Assembly: GCA_031400185.1 (NCBI GenBank) | Contig: JANNPN010000206.1 | Span: forward strand, 1-20,868 | DNA length: 20,868 nucleotides | Source of the DNA: UTPRO1 sp031400185 | Lineage (GTDB): Bacteria; Desulfobacterota; Binatia; UTPRO1 | Direction of reading: 5' to 3' | In this document: positions 1-7,289 of the stretch, in pieces | How the letters are laid out: the number at the start of each line of letters is the position of its first letter | How positions within the stretch are numbered: the first letter of the stretch is position 1 | The notes under the pieces: model-generated | What the model saw: only the letters and a program-made list of their open reading frames with translations | Databases searched by the model: none | Told to the model about the DNA's origin: nothing | Position numbers and translations under genes: made by a program

Positions 1-1
1 G

Positions 2-1684
2 TCGTCGGTGATGGTCCTCACCAACCGCCGCAAGAACCGGGTATTGATGCCTTGGGCCACGTTCGTCTCGGGAACGACCATGGCGTTCTTCATGATCCTG
101 CTGAACTTCATCGAGAGCCCGTTCGTGACCGGCGCGGTCCGGCCCGACGGGGTGGGGCTCAACCCCCAGCTCAAGAACTTCTGGATGATGATCCACCCGC
201 CGTCGCTCTATCTCGGGTACGTCGGCTGCTCGGTGCCATTCGCGTTCGCGGTTGCCGCGCTCGCGAGCGGGCGGCTCGGCGACGTGTGGATCCGGACGAC
301 GCGGCGCTGGACGCTCTTCGCGTGGTTCTTCCTCACCGTCGGCAACATGCTCGGCGCGCGGTGGGCATACGAGGAGCTCGGGTGGGGCGGCTACTGGGCG
401 TGGGACCCGGTCGAGAACGCGGCGTTCATGCCGTGGCTCTCGTGCACGGCGTTCCTGCACTCGGTGATGATCCAAGAGAAGAAGAACATGCTGAAGATGT
501 GGAACATGGTGCTCGTGCTCCTCACCTTCTGCCTCACGATCTTCGGCACCTTCCTCACGCGGAGCGGTGTCGTCTCGTCGGTGCACTCGTTCACCCAGTC
601 GGGTCTCGGGCCTTTCTTCATTGCGTTCCTGGTGGCGATCATCGCCGTGGTGACCGTTCTGGTCGTCTGGCGCCGTCCGCTCCTGCGGGGCGAAAACGAG
701 ATCGACTCGTTCCTCTCCCGCGAGGCCGCCTTCCTCTTCAACAACCTCCTACTGGTCGGAATCGCGTTCGCGACGTTTTGGGGCACGATCTTTCCGGTGA
801 TCTCCGAGGCCGTCCGCGGCGTCAAGATCACGGTCGGGCCGCCCTTCTTCAACAAGGTCAATGCCCCGCTCGGTCTGGCGCTCCTCTTCATGACCGGCGT
901 CGGCCCGGTGATTGCGTGGCGGCGCGCGAGCGCCCGCAACTTGCGGCGGAGTTTCACGGTGCCGCTCGCGCTCGGGTTCGCGACCGGCGTCGTCATCTTC
1001 GCCGCGGGCTGGCGGAACTACTACGCGGTCGTCTGCTTCTCGATCGCGATGTTCGTGTTTTCGACGATCTTCATGGAGTTCTACCGCGGCACGCGCGCCC
1101 GTCAGGCGCTCATGGGCGAGCCGGCCCCGCTCGCGCTCGCGAACCTCGTCGGCAAGAACCGGCGGCGCTACGGCGGGTACATCATCCACGTCGGCGTCGT
1201 CATGGTGTTCATCGGCGTCGCGGCGTCCTCGGCGTTCCGGCTCGAGGAGCAGGAGACGATCAAGAAGGGCGACGTCGTGAAGGTCGGTGTTTTCGACCTC
1301 ACCTACAAGGACATCCACTTCACCGACGGCGCCCACTACTCGTCGATGCTGGCCGAGATCGAGGTGCGTAAGAACGGCGCGTTGGTCGAGACGATGTATC
1401 CGGAGAAGCGCTTCTACAAGAAGCAGCAGCAGCCGACGACCGAGGTCGCGCTCCGCAGCACACTGCTCGAGGACCTCTATCTCGTCCTCGGGAGCTACGA
1501 CGACAAGTCCGGGCTGATGACGATGATCGTCTTCGTCAACCCGCTCGTGAACTGGCTCTGGATTGGGGGGCTCGTGATGGTGCTCGGCACCATGGTCGTC
1601 ATGTCGCCGACCACGGCCGAGCAGCGCGCGCTGGCCGCGGCGCTGGCAATCGAGGAACGCGGCCTCGAAGCGGCGCTGCGATGA
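2..1684 (+). CDS. ccmF: Cytochrome c heme lyase subunit CcmF, 5'-truncated by window edge
   Basis: Polytopic inner-membrane subunit of the System I heme ligation complex, which receives heme from holo-CcmE and, with CcmH/CcmI, attaches it to apocytochrome CXXCH sites in the periplasm. The frame is open from base 2, so the start lies outside the window; about 560 residues are visible against roughly 650 for a full CcmF. The heme-handling WWD signature WGGYWAWDPVEN is encoded at about 383-418. It is preceded by the conserved IHPPSLYLGYVG segment and followed by GTFLTRSGVVSSVHSF, both CcmF hallmarks carrying the expected histidines. A large periplasmic loop and a last membrane helix (about 1530-1600) precede a short cytoplasmic tail. 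The stop overlaps the next ATG as ATGA at 1681-1684. Family assignment is secure. Confidence 0.97.
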   Translation, partial: SSVMVLTNRRKNRVLMPWATFVSGTTMAFFMILLNFIESPFVTGAVRPDGVGLNPQLKNFWMMIHPPSLYLGYVGCSVPFAFAVAALASGRLGDVWIRTTRRWTLFAWFFLTVGNMLGARWAYEELGWGGYWAWDPVENAAFMPWLSCTAFLHSVMIQEKKNMLKMWNMVLVLLTFCLTIFGTFLTRSGVVSSVHSFTQSGLGPFFIAFLVAIIAVVTVLVVWRRPLLRGENEIDSFLSREAAFLFNNLLLVGIAFATFWGTIFPVISEAVRGVKITVGPPFFNKVNAPLGLALLFMTGVGPVIAWRRASARNLRRSFTVPLALGFATGVVIFAAGWRNYYAVVCFSIAMFVFSTIFMEFYRGTRARQALMGEPAPLALANLVGKNRRRYGGYIIHVGVVMVFIGVAASSAFRLEEQETIKKGDVVKVGVFDLTYKDIHFTDGAHYSSMLAEIEVRKNGALVETMYPEKRFYKKQQQPTTEVALRSTLLEDLYLVLGSYDDKSGLMTMIVFVNPLVNWLWIGGLVMVLGTMVVMSPTTAEQRALAAALAIEERGLEAALR

Positions 1685-1770
1685 GCTGGGCGGCGCAGCG
1701 GTTGTCCGACGCGGCGCAGCCGCTGTTCAACGCGGCGCAGCGGTTGTCAAACGCGGCGCAGCCGCGATGA
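1681..1770 (+). CDS. 29-residue ORF made of four 7-residue repeats between ccmF and ccmH
   Basis: ATG at 1681 overlaps the ccmF stop (ATGA), and the TGA at 1768-1770 overlaps the ccmH ATG at 1767 (ATGA again). The ORF is therefore in position to be translated by coupling and to pass ribosomes to ccmH. Its 28 residues after Met are four heptads: SWAAQRL, SDAAQPL, FNAAQRL and SNAAQPR. There is no hydrophobic segment, so it is neither a signal peptide nor a membrane peptide. I recognise no family. It may be a real micropeptide, a translational relay, or only a repeat expansion that kept the overlaps. The DNA repeat is listed separately. Its existence as a product is inference; the ORF and both overlaps are seen directly. 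Confidence 0.4.
   Translation: MSWAAQRLSDAAQPLFNAAQRLSNAAQPR
1684..1767. repeat. Tandem repeat, four 21-bp units
   Basis: Four consecutive 21-bp units share the core GCGGCGCAG followed alternately by CGGTTG and CCGCTG/CCGCGA. The core followed by CCGC can fold as GCGGC-GCA-GCCGC. The sequence ending ccmF (GCGGCGCTGCGATGA) closely resembles the one ending the array (GCGGCGCAGCCGCGATGA). It looks as if the array expanded at the ccmF/ccmH junction and duplicated the overlapping stop/start. The unit length is a multiple of three, so every frame is preserved across the array. Confidence 0.8.
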
Positions 1771-2171
1771 AGAACGCGACGCAGAGCGAGATCGAGGAGG
1801 CGCTCACCTGCCAGTGCGGGTGCGGACTCACGGTTCACAGCTGCAACCACGTGCAGTGTCCATCCGGCATTCCCTTGAAGGAGGAGATCGCCGTTCAGCT
1901 CACTGCCGGGAAAAACCGCGCCGAGGTCCTCACCTACTTCTCCACCAAATACGGCGAGAAGATCCTCTCCGCCCCGACGACGAGCGGGTTCAACCTGGTC
2001 GCGTGGGTGACGCCGTTCGCCGTCGTTCTGATCGCTACGGCGCTCGTGGTGGTGGTGTCGCGACGCTGGCGCCGGCCGCTGGCGGCGCCGCAGGCGCCGG
2101 TCGCGCGCACGCCGGCCGACGACGAGCGGCGCGCCCGGCTCGCCGCCGAGCTCGACCGGTTCGACGCATGA
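1767..2171 (+). CDS. ccmH: Cytochrome c maturation protein CcmH (CycL type), no signal peptide
   Basis: Thiol-disulfide oxidoreductase-like subunit that presents reduced apocytochrome cysteines to the CcmF heme lyase. The 134 residues contain the cysteine cluster LTCQCGCGLTVHSC (Cys15, 17, 19, 26) plus Cys31, corresponding to the LRCxxC region of proteobacterial CcmH. Next comes the three-helix-type domain (LKEEIAVQLTAGKNRAEVLTYFSTKYGEKIL), one membrane helix at about 75-98 and a charged tail. The domain should face the periplasm, yet the only usable start places Met three residues before the mature-like ATQSEIEEAL, with no signal peptide. The frame stays open upstream through the repeat array but offers no ATG, GTG or TTG and no hydrophobic core. 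Family call is firm; export is unexplained. Confidence 0.9.
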   Translation: MKNATQSEIEEALTCQCGCGLTVHSCNHVQCPSGIPLKEEIAVQLTAGKNRAEVLTYFSTKYGEKILSAPTTSGFNLVAWVTPFAVVLIATALVVVVSRRWRRPLAAPQAPVARTPADDERRARLAAELDRFDA

Positions 2172-2181
2172 GGGCGCGCTC

Positions 2182-2466
2182 GTGAGCATGTTGGTGTATC
2201 TCGGCGGGCTCCTCGTCATCGCGGCCGTCGCGGTCGCGATCGCGGCGCCGCTTCTGTGGCCGCGCGCGACCGTGGCCGCGGCGCCACCGGGCGACCCTGA
2301 GCGTTACCGGCTCGAGAGGGAGAAGGAGCTGGCCTACGCCGCCATCAAAGAGGCGGACTTCGACCTGCAGATGGGCAAGCTCTCGGCGGAAGATCACGCG
2401 GCGTTGCGGGAGAAGTACGAGTCGCGTGCACTCGCCGCCCTCGCGGCGCTCGAGCAGCGCGGATGA
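2182..2466 (+). CDS. Short CcmI-like cytochrome c maturation protein
   Basis: 94 residues starting at GTG 2182 (a second possible start is ATG 2188). An N-terminal membrane helix (about 4-26) is followed by a Pro/Ala linker and a charged helical segment, REKELAYAAIKEADFDLQMGKLSAEDHAALREKYE. This matches the N-terminal part of CcmI/CycH proteins (membrane anchor, then the D-x-x-x-G-K-L-S-x-E-D-x-x-x-L pattern). Proteobacterial CcmI carries a long periplasmic TPR domain; it is absent here, so this is the anchor and cytoplasmic-loop part only. Its position after ccmH supports a role as scaffold in the heme ligation complex. The start overlaps the stop of a 5-codon ORF (2168-2185) beginning in the ccmH stop. 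The family link is good; the precise role is inferred. Confidence 0.75.
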   Translation: MSMLVYLGGLLVIAAVAVAIAAPLLWPRATVAAAPPGDPERYRLEREKELAYAAIKEADFDLQMGKLSAEDHAALREKYESRALAALAALEQRG

Positions 2467-2494
2467 CGGCTTCCCTTCGCGACCCGCGTTCGGT

Positions 2495-3232
2495 ATGGCC
2501 GAGCGCGTGAGCGGCCTCGCCGGCGGTCTCGTCGTGCATGCCGAGAGCCTCGGCAAGGCCTTCGGGCGTTCCGTCGTCCTGCGAGATCTCACGCTGAGTG
2601 TCACGGCAGGTGAGGCGCTCGCGGTCTTCGGACCGAACGGCGCGGGCAAGAGCACGACGCTCAGGCTGCTCGCTGGTCTCATGGCGCCGACGACCGGGGA
2701 GCTGTGTGTCTTCGGCGATCCGGTCGCGCATCCGGACGTGCGCCGCCGCATCGGCCTCGTCGCGCACCAGAGCTTCCTCTACCCCGACCTCACGGCGCGA
2801 GAGAACCTGCTTTTCTACGCCCGCATGTACGGTTTCGCCGACGCCGAGGCCCGCGTCGACGCATGGCTCGAACGGGTTGCGCTCGCGGACGTCGCCGGCC
2901 GCGCCGTTCGCCTGTTCTCGCGCGGCATGGAGCAGCGGTTGTCGCTCGCGCGCGCGTTGTTGCACGAGCCGGATCTCGTCCTCCTCGACGAGCCGTGGAG
3001 CGGGCTCGACGCCGACGCCGCCGACTGGCTCGGGACGATGCTTCTCGAGCTCCGCGGCCGTGGCCGCACGATCGTCGTCGCGACGCACGATTTCGAGCGC
3101 GGGCTCGCGGTCGCGACCCGGGTGCTGATCGTGCACCGCGGGCGCGTTGCCTGGGACGCGCCCGTGCAGGCGGACACGGCGGCCACTCTGGGTTCCGTCT
3201 ATCGCGAGATCACGGGAGCGGTCGCCGCATGA
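2495..3232 (+). CDS. ccmA: Heme exporter ATP-binding protein CcmA
   Basis: ABC ATPase that, with CcmB, powers release of heme-loaded CcmE from the CcmC-CcmD complex. From ATG 2495 it is 245 residues. Walker A is GPNGAGKST (46-54), the Q-loop region is GLVAHQSFLYPDLTARENL, the signature is FSRGMEQRLSLARAL (the CcmA-style replacement of LSGGQ), Walker B is LVLLDEPWSGLD and the H-loop is VVATHD. GTG 2507 is an equally possible start: it overlaps the TGA of a 15-codon ORF (2463-2510) whose own ATG overlaps the upstream stop. The region before 2495 has no conserved ABC sequence, so longer starts are unlikely. The stop overlaps the ccmB start (ATGA, 3229-3232). Confidence 0.94.
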   Translation: MAERVSGLAGGLVVHAESLGKAFGRSVVLRDLTLSVTAGEALAVFGPNGAGKSTTLRLLAGLMAPTTGELCVFGDPVAHPDVRRRIGLVAHQSFLYPDLTARENLLFYARMYGFADAEARVDAWLERVALADVAGRAVRLFSRGMEQRLSLARALLHEPDLVLLDEPWSGLDADAADWLGTMLLELRGRGRTIVVATHDFERGLAVATRVLIVHRGRVAWDAPVQADTAATLGSVYREITGAVAA

Positions 3233-3891
3233 GCGCCGTCTGGCGCATCCTGCACAAGGATCTCGTGCTCGAGCTCCGCACCCGCGAGGCCGTGTCGGGT
3301 CTGATCGTCCTCGTGCTGCTCATCCTGCTGACGTTCACCTTCGCGATGGACCCGGAGGGTGCCGGGAACGCCGCGCCCGCGGTACAGTGGGTGACGTTCG
3401 TGTTCGCCGGCTTGATGGCGATCCAGCGCGCGTTCCTCGTCGAGCGCGAGAACGGCGCGTGGTACGGCCTGCTGCTCTGTCCGATCGACCGCGGCGCGAT
3501 CTTCGTCGCCAAGATGGCGAGCAACGTGATCGTGCTCGGTCTCGCGCAGCTCGTGCTGTTGGCGCTGCTCGCGCTCTTCCTCGGGGCGTCCGTGCTGGCG
3601 GCACCGCTCGCGGTGCTGTTCGTGAACTTCCTCGGGCTCATCGGGTTCGCCGCGCTTGCGACCCTCTTCGCGGCGATCTCCGTGCGGCTTCGGGCGCGCG
3701 AGATGATGCTGCCACTCCTCGTCCTGCCGCTGCTCGTGCCACTCGTCATCTGCGCCGTCGAGGCGAGCCGAATCGTCATGAGCGGCGGGACCGTGGCGAG
3801 CGCGGGGTCGTGGCTCCGTGTGCTCGCGACGTTCGACGTCATCTTCAGCGTGGCCGGCTGGATGCTCTTCGAGCAGCTGGTGCAGGAATGA
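3229..3891 (+). CDS. ccmB: Heme exporter membrane protein CcmB
   Basis: Membrane subunit of the CcmAB transporter. 220 residues, the usual CcmB length, with about six hydrophobic helices. The cytoplasmic N-terminus WRILHKDLVLELRTREAVSG matches the CcmB pattern (K-D-L-x-x-E-x-R). The segment RAFLVERENGAWYGLLLCPIDRGAIFVAKM is the conserved coupling region where members carry E-x-E-x-G-x-x-x-x-L-L-x-x-P. Start and stop both overlap neighbours by ATGA (ccmA upstream, ccmC downstream at 3888-3891), so translation is very likely coupled and subunit ratios fixed. No unusual features. Confidence 0.94.
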   Translation: MSAVWRILHKDLVLELRTREAVSGLIVLVLLILLTFTFAMDPEGAGNAAPAVQWVTFVFAGLMAIQRAFLVERENGAWYGLLLCPIDRGAIFVAKMASNVIVLGLAQLVLLALLALFLGASVLAAPLAVLFVNFLGLIGFAALATLFAAISVRLRAREMMLPLLVLPLLVPLVICAVEASRIVMSGGTVASAGSWLRVLATFDVIFSVAGWMLFEQLVQE

Positions 3892-4598
3892 GCGTCCATC
3901 GCCGCGTCGCGCCGTTCGCCGACCACGTGCTGCCGTACGTCACGACGGTGGCGATGCTGATCGCGATCTGGGTCGTCTTCGTCTACGTGCCGAACGAGCG
4001 TGTGCAGGGCGCTGTGCAGCGCATCTTCTACTTTCACGTCAACTCGGCGTGGGCTGCATTCCTCGGCTTCTTCGTGGCAGCCGGCGCGAGCGCCATGTAC
4101 CTCTGGCGCGGCAATGTCGAGTACGACCGGCTCGCAGTCGCCGCCGTCGAGGTCGGGCTCGTCTTCTGCACGATGGTGCTCGTCACCGGCCCGATCTGGG
4201 CTCGGCCGATCTGGGGAACCTGGTGGACGTGGGACCCGCGGCTCACGATGACGGTGATCCTCTGGACGATCTACGCGGTGTACCTGGTGCTCCGCTCGAG
4301 CGCGCACGACGACCCGCAGATCGCACGCTACGCCGCGGTGCTCGCCGTCGTCGGCGTGCTCGACATCCCGCTCATCCGGATCTCAGTGCGGCTCTGGCGC
4401 GGCATGCATCCGTCGGTGATCTCCGCGCCGGCGGACAAGGGTGGTCTCGAGGACCCGCGCATGGTGGTCGGGTTGCTGGTCGCGATGGTGGCATTCGCGT
4501 TCTTGTTCGTGTGGCTTCTCTGGCTGCGCTACGAAGGCCTGCGGCTCAGGGACGCGCTGCACCGTCTGGAGGATCGCGTGGGAGAGCTCGCCCGATGA
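3888..4598 (+). CDS. ccmC: Heme-handling membrane protein CcmC
   Basis: Loads heme onto the CcmE chaperone in the periplasm. 236 residues with about six membrane helices. The WWD motif WGTWWTWDPRLT lies at about 109-120. It is flanked by the two histidines expected to ligate heme iron: His50 in FYFHVNSAW and His174 in RGMHPSV. The WWD motif in a protein this short separates it from CcmF (about 650 aa) and CcsA. A hydrophilic C-terminal tail (LHRLEDRVGELAR) could form a coiled coil. The start overlaps the ccmB stop and the stop overlaps the ccmD ATG at 4595, both as ATGA. Confidence 0.96.
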   Translation: MSVHRRVAPFADHVLPYVTTVAMLIAIWVVFVYVPNERVQGAVQRIFYFHVNSAWAAFLGFFVAAGASAMYLWRGNVEYDRLAVAAVEVGLVFCTMVLVTGPIWARPIWGTWWTWDPRLTMTVILWTIYAVYLVLRSSAHDDPQIARYAAVLAVVGVLDIPLIRISVRLWRGMHPSVISAPADKGGLEDPRMVVGLLVAMVAFAFLFVWLLWLRYEGLRLRDALHRLEDRVGELAR

Positions 4599-4744
4599 CG
4601 GAGGGTTTCTGGTATCTGTTTGCAGCCTACGGCGCGATCTGGCTCTTGCTCGCCGGCTTCCTCTTCCACCTCGGACGCCGCCACCGCGACCTGGAGCGCG
4701 AGCTCCGCGCGCTCGAAGGCCGCATTTCTCGCCCTCCTTCCTGA
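4595..4744 (+). CDS. ccmD: CcmD-like small membrane protein
   Basis: 49 residues. One membrane helix (about 5-26, FWYLFAAYGAIWLLLAGFLF) is followed by a charged cytoplasmic helix (RRHRDLERELRALEGRI). This is the architecture of CcmD, which associates with CcmC and CcmE and is needed to release holo-CcmE from CcmABC. The sequence is too short for a family call alone. Position right after ccmC, the ATGA overlap and the Y-x-x-x-A-Y-G-x-x-W-x-x-L pattern make the assignment good. It is the last gene of the operon; no clear intrinsic terminator follows in the next 150 nt. Confidence 0.85.
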   Translation: MTEGFWYLFAAYGAIWLLLAGFLFHLGRRHRDLERELRALEGRISRPPS

Positions 4745-4870
4745 GCGCGAGAGCGTTACGCGAATGACAGTGCGCGTCCGTTAGCGCGACTGCGGCGCGT
4801 CGATCCGTTCTCTCTATCGCGGTATCGCGGGGTTCTGCTCGCCCGGCTGCACGCAACGCCAGGGCAGGCC

Positions 4871-4887
4871 TTGGCATAGGCCTTGCT
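4871..4887 (+). promoter_or_regulatory. Candidate sigma-54 (-24/-12) promoter for the histidine kinase
   Basis: TTGGCATAGGCCTTGCT matches the sigma-54 pattern TGGCAC-N5-TTGC at all but one position, with GG (4873-4874) and GC (4885-4886) exactly 10 nt apart. Transcription would start near 4898. That excludes a kinase start at GTG 4896 and favours ATG 4965 with a leader of about 67 nt. I saw no obvious activator-binding inverted repeats upstream in 4745-4870, and no sigma-54 activator is encoded in the window. Confidence 0.55.
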
Positions 4888-4964
4888 TTTGCCTCGTGCG
4901 CCGGATGTTGCCTCGCGGCCTCACGTCGATCCCCCCGACGGCGACCCAGCCGACGGGCGTCGCC

Positions 4965-7280
4965 ATGCTCGAGGCATCCGATCTCGGCGCGATCAACGAG
5001 TGGCTCTGCCAGACCCGCTCGCGCACCGGAATCATCGCCGCGACCGGCATGCCCATTCTCTCGTACCTCGGCGGGTTCTCGCTCGCCTGGCTCCCGGTCA
5101 CGCTCGTGTGTCTCGCGACGGCGAGCCTGAGCCCGGTCTATCGGTGGTTGGTCGCGCGCGGCGCCGACCTCCGCGCGCTGGTCTATGCGCAGCTGATCGT
5201 CGACACGGTGGCGATCGCAGCCGGGCTCGCGGTGCTCGGGCCGAGCGGTCTCCTCTTCGGATACTTCTTCCTGATGACGATCGTGCCGGCGACGATGGTT
5301 TCCGCGACGTGCAGCACGACGATCACGCTGCTCGCGGGGGTGCAGTACGGCGTGCTGGTGGCGTTCGGCTCGACGATCGCCATCCACGAGGCGAACCCGG
5401 CAACGCTGTTCGTCGTGCCCGTGTTCATCTTCGCGACCGTGGCGAGCCAGTGCTACTTCTACAAGCGCCACATCCGCGACAAGAATCGCGCCCTTGCGGA
5501 GACCGGAGAGCGCTTGGCGACGACCAACGCCGACCTCAGCGTGGCCGCGGAAACCGCGCTCGGGCTCTTCCAGGTGAGCCGCGCTCTCGGGACGTCGCTC
5601 GATCTCGGCATCGTGATCGACCGCTTGCACGCGGTCGCGGCCGAGCGCCTGAAGACCGATTGGTGCGCGACCATCCTGAACGATCCCGCGAGCGCCTCCG
5701 GGTATCGTGTGATGGCGAGCCGCGGTCTCGGGGCGGTGCCGACGATCGGCACGCCGTTCTGGGACTTCGGAGCGCTGGTGCTCGCGGAAGGCGTGGTCGA
5801 GATGCCCGATGCGGCGGACGGCCCCGGTGCGCGCGCCGTCGAGAGCTGGGACGTTGCCTCGGGCATCTTCACGGCAATGCGGTGCGGGAACCGGAGCGTC
5901 GGCATTTTCGCGACCGGCAATCGGGCGCGCTCCGAGCCGTTCACGCTGATGCAACGCGAGCTCGTGGCCGGGATCGCGACGCAGGCGGCGTTCGCAATCG
6001 AAAACGCGACACTGCATGCGCGCCAGCGCGAGGAGGCGGAAATCTCGGCTGCGCTGTTGCGCGCGTCGGAGCTGCTGACCGCGAACCCCGACGCCGACGA
6101 CCGGCTCGACCGCCTGACCGCGCTCATCTGCGAGGTTCTCGGCTGCGATTTCGTGAACTTGATTCTCCGCGACGCTGCGCACCAGACGTTTCGCGTGGTC
6201 GCCGGAACGGACACGGTCTCGCCGAACGTGCTCCTCGAGGTGAAGCAACTCGACTTCGACCTGCGTGATTTCCCTGAGCTCGCGAGCGCCGACCGGAACG
6301 GCTGGTCGGAGATCGCGGAGGCGACGGCGGACGTGTCGTGGATGGAGCGCTGGTCGCTGCGGTCGTGGGCCGCGCTGCCGCTCTACCTCCGCGGTGAGAT
6401 CATCGGGTACCTGACGGCCGGCTTCCACACGCGGCCTGGCCCGTTCTCGGCGAAAGCGCGCCGGCTGTTGATCGGCGTCGCGCAGCAGACCGTAACGGCC
6501 ATCGAAACCGGTCGATTGCTCGCCCGCCTGCGTGCCGCCAACAACTTGAAGTCCGAGTTCATCAGCACGATGTCGCATGAGCTGCGGACGCCGCTGAACG
6601 CGATCATCGGCTACAACGAGCTCCTCGGTGACGGCGAGTTCGGGCCGGTGAGCCGCGAGCAGCGCGACGTCTGCGGGAAAGTCCTGCAGTATTCGCGACA
6701 GCTCCTCGAGCTCATTCAGGCAACGCTCGACGTGAGCCGCATGGAGTCCGGCGCGCTGCCTGTGGCGCTCGGGCCGGTCGACGTGGCGGCGCTTTTCGCG
6801 GAGGTCGAGGCGGAGATCCCGTCCGCGTGGGTAAAGGCGGGAGTTCGTGTGTGCTTCGCCGCCCACCCGAACGTGCCGCCCCTCCAGAGCGACCACCCGA
6901 AGCTCAAGATGGTGATTCGCAATCTGGTGCACAATGCGCTCAAGTTCACCGACACGGGAACGGTGGCGGTCCAGGCGACGGCGGACTCGGAAACGGACAC
7001 GCTCAGGATCGAGGTCGCGGACACCGGCATTGGTATCAGCCCGGAAGGCCAGGGGATCATCTTCGACATGTTTCGCCAGGTCGACGGCAGCGATCGGCGT
7101 CGCCACGATGGCGTGGGTCTCGGCCTCTACATCGTGCGTCGCCTGACGTCGCTGCTCGGCGGCACGGTCGGAGTCGAGAGCGAGGTCGGTCGCGGCTCGC
7201 GTTTCGGGCTCCGCTTTCCGCTGCGTCCGTGCGGGGCGCGCGGCGCCAGCACCGACGCGATCGAGAAGCTCTCCGCCTGA
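4965..7280 (+). CDS. Membrane sensor histidine kinase with two GAF-like regions
   Basis: 771 residues from ATG 4965. Upstream in-frame GTG 4896 and ATG 4905 lie at or before the predicted transcription start and add no recognisable domain. About five membrane helices (residues 23-165) form an uncharacterised N-terminal sensor. They are followed by a helical linker, two GAF-like regions (about 200-350 and 370-515) and a HisKA domain with H-box STMSHELRTPLNAIIGY (phospho-accepting His538). The HATPase domain has N-box KLKMVIRNLVHNALKF, G1 box VADTGIGIS (Asp686) and G2 box GVGLGLYIVRRL. It has no receiver or HPt domain and no adjacent response regulator, so it is an orphan kinase. The ligand cannot be told; the GAF regions may bind small molecules or heme. 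Confidence 0.92.
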   Translation: MLEASDLGAINEWLCQTRSRTGIIAATGMPILSYLGGFSLAWLPVTLVCLATASLSPVYRWLVARGADLRALVYAQLIVDTVAIAAGLAVLGPSGLLFGYFFLMTIVPATMVSATCSTTITLLAGVQYGVLVAFGSTIAIHEANPATLFVVPVFIFATVASQCYFYKRHIRDKNRALAETGERLATTNADLSVAAETALGLFQVSRALGTSLDLGIVIDRLHAVAAERLKTDWCATILNDPASASGYRVMASRGLGAVPTIGTPFWDFGALVLAEGVVEMPDAADGPGARAVESWDVASGIFTAMRCGNRSVGIFATGNRARSEPFTLMQRELVAGIATQAAFAIENATLHARQREEAEISAALLRASELLTANPDADDRLDRLTALICEVLGCDFVNLILRDAAHQTFRVVAGTDTVSPNVLLEVKQLDFDLRDFPELASADRNGWSEIAEATADVSWMERWSLRSWAALPLYLRGEIIGYLTAGFHTRPGPFSAKARRLLIGVAQQTVTAIETGRLLARLRAANNLKSEFISTMSHELRTPLNAIIGYNELLGDGEFGPVSREQRDVCGKVLQYSRQLLELIQATLDVSRMESGALPVALGPVDVAALFAEVEAEIPSAWVKAGVRVCFAAHPNVPPLQSDHPKLKMVIRNLVHNALKFTDTGTVAVQATADSETDTLRIEVADTGIGISPEGQGIIFDMFRQVDGSDRRRHDGVGLGLYIVRRLTSLLGGTVGVESEVGRGSRFGLRFPLRPCGARGASTDAIEKLSA

Positions 7281-7289
7281 CGCGGTGCA

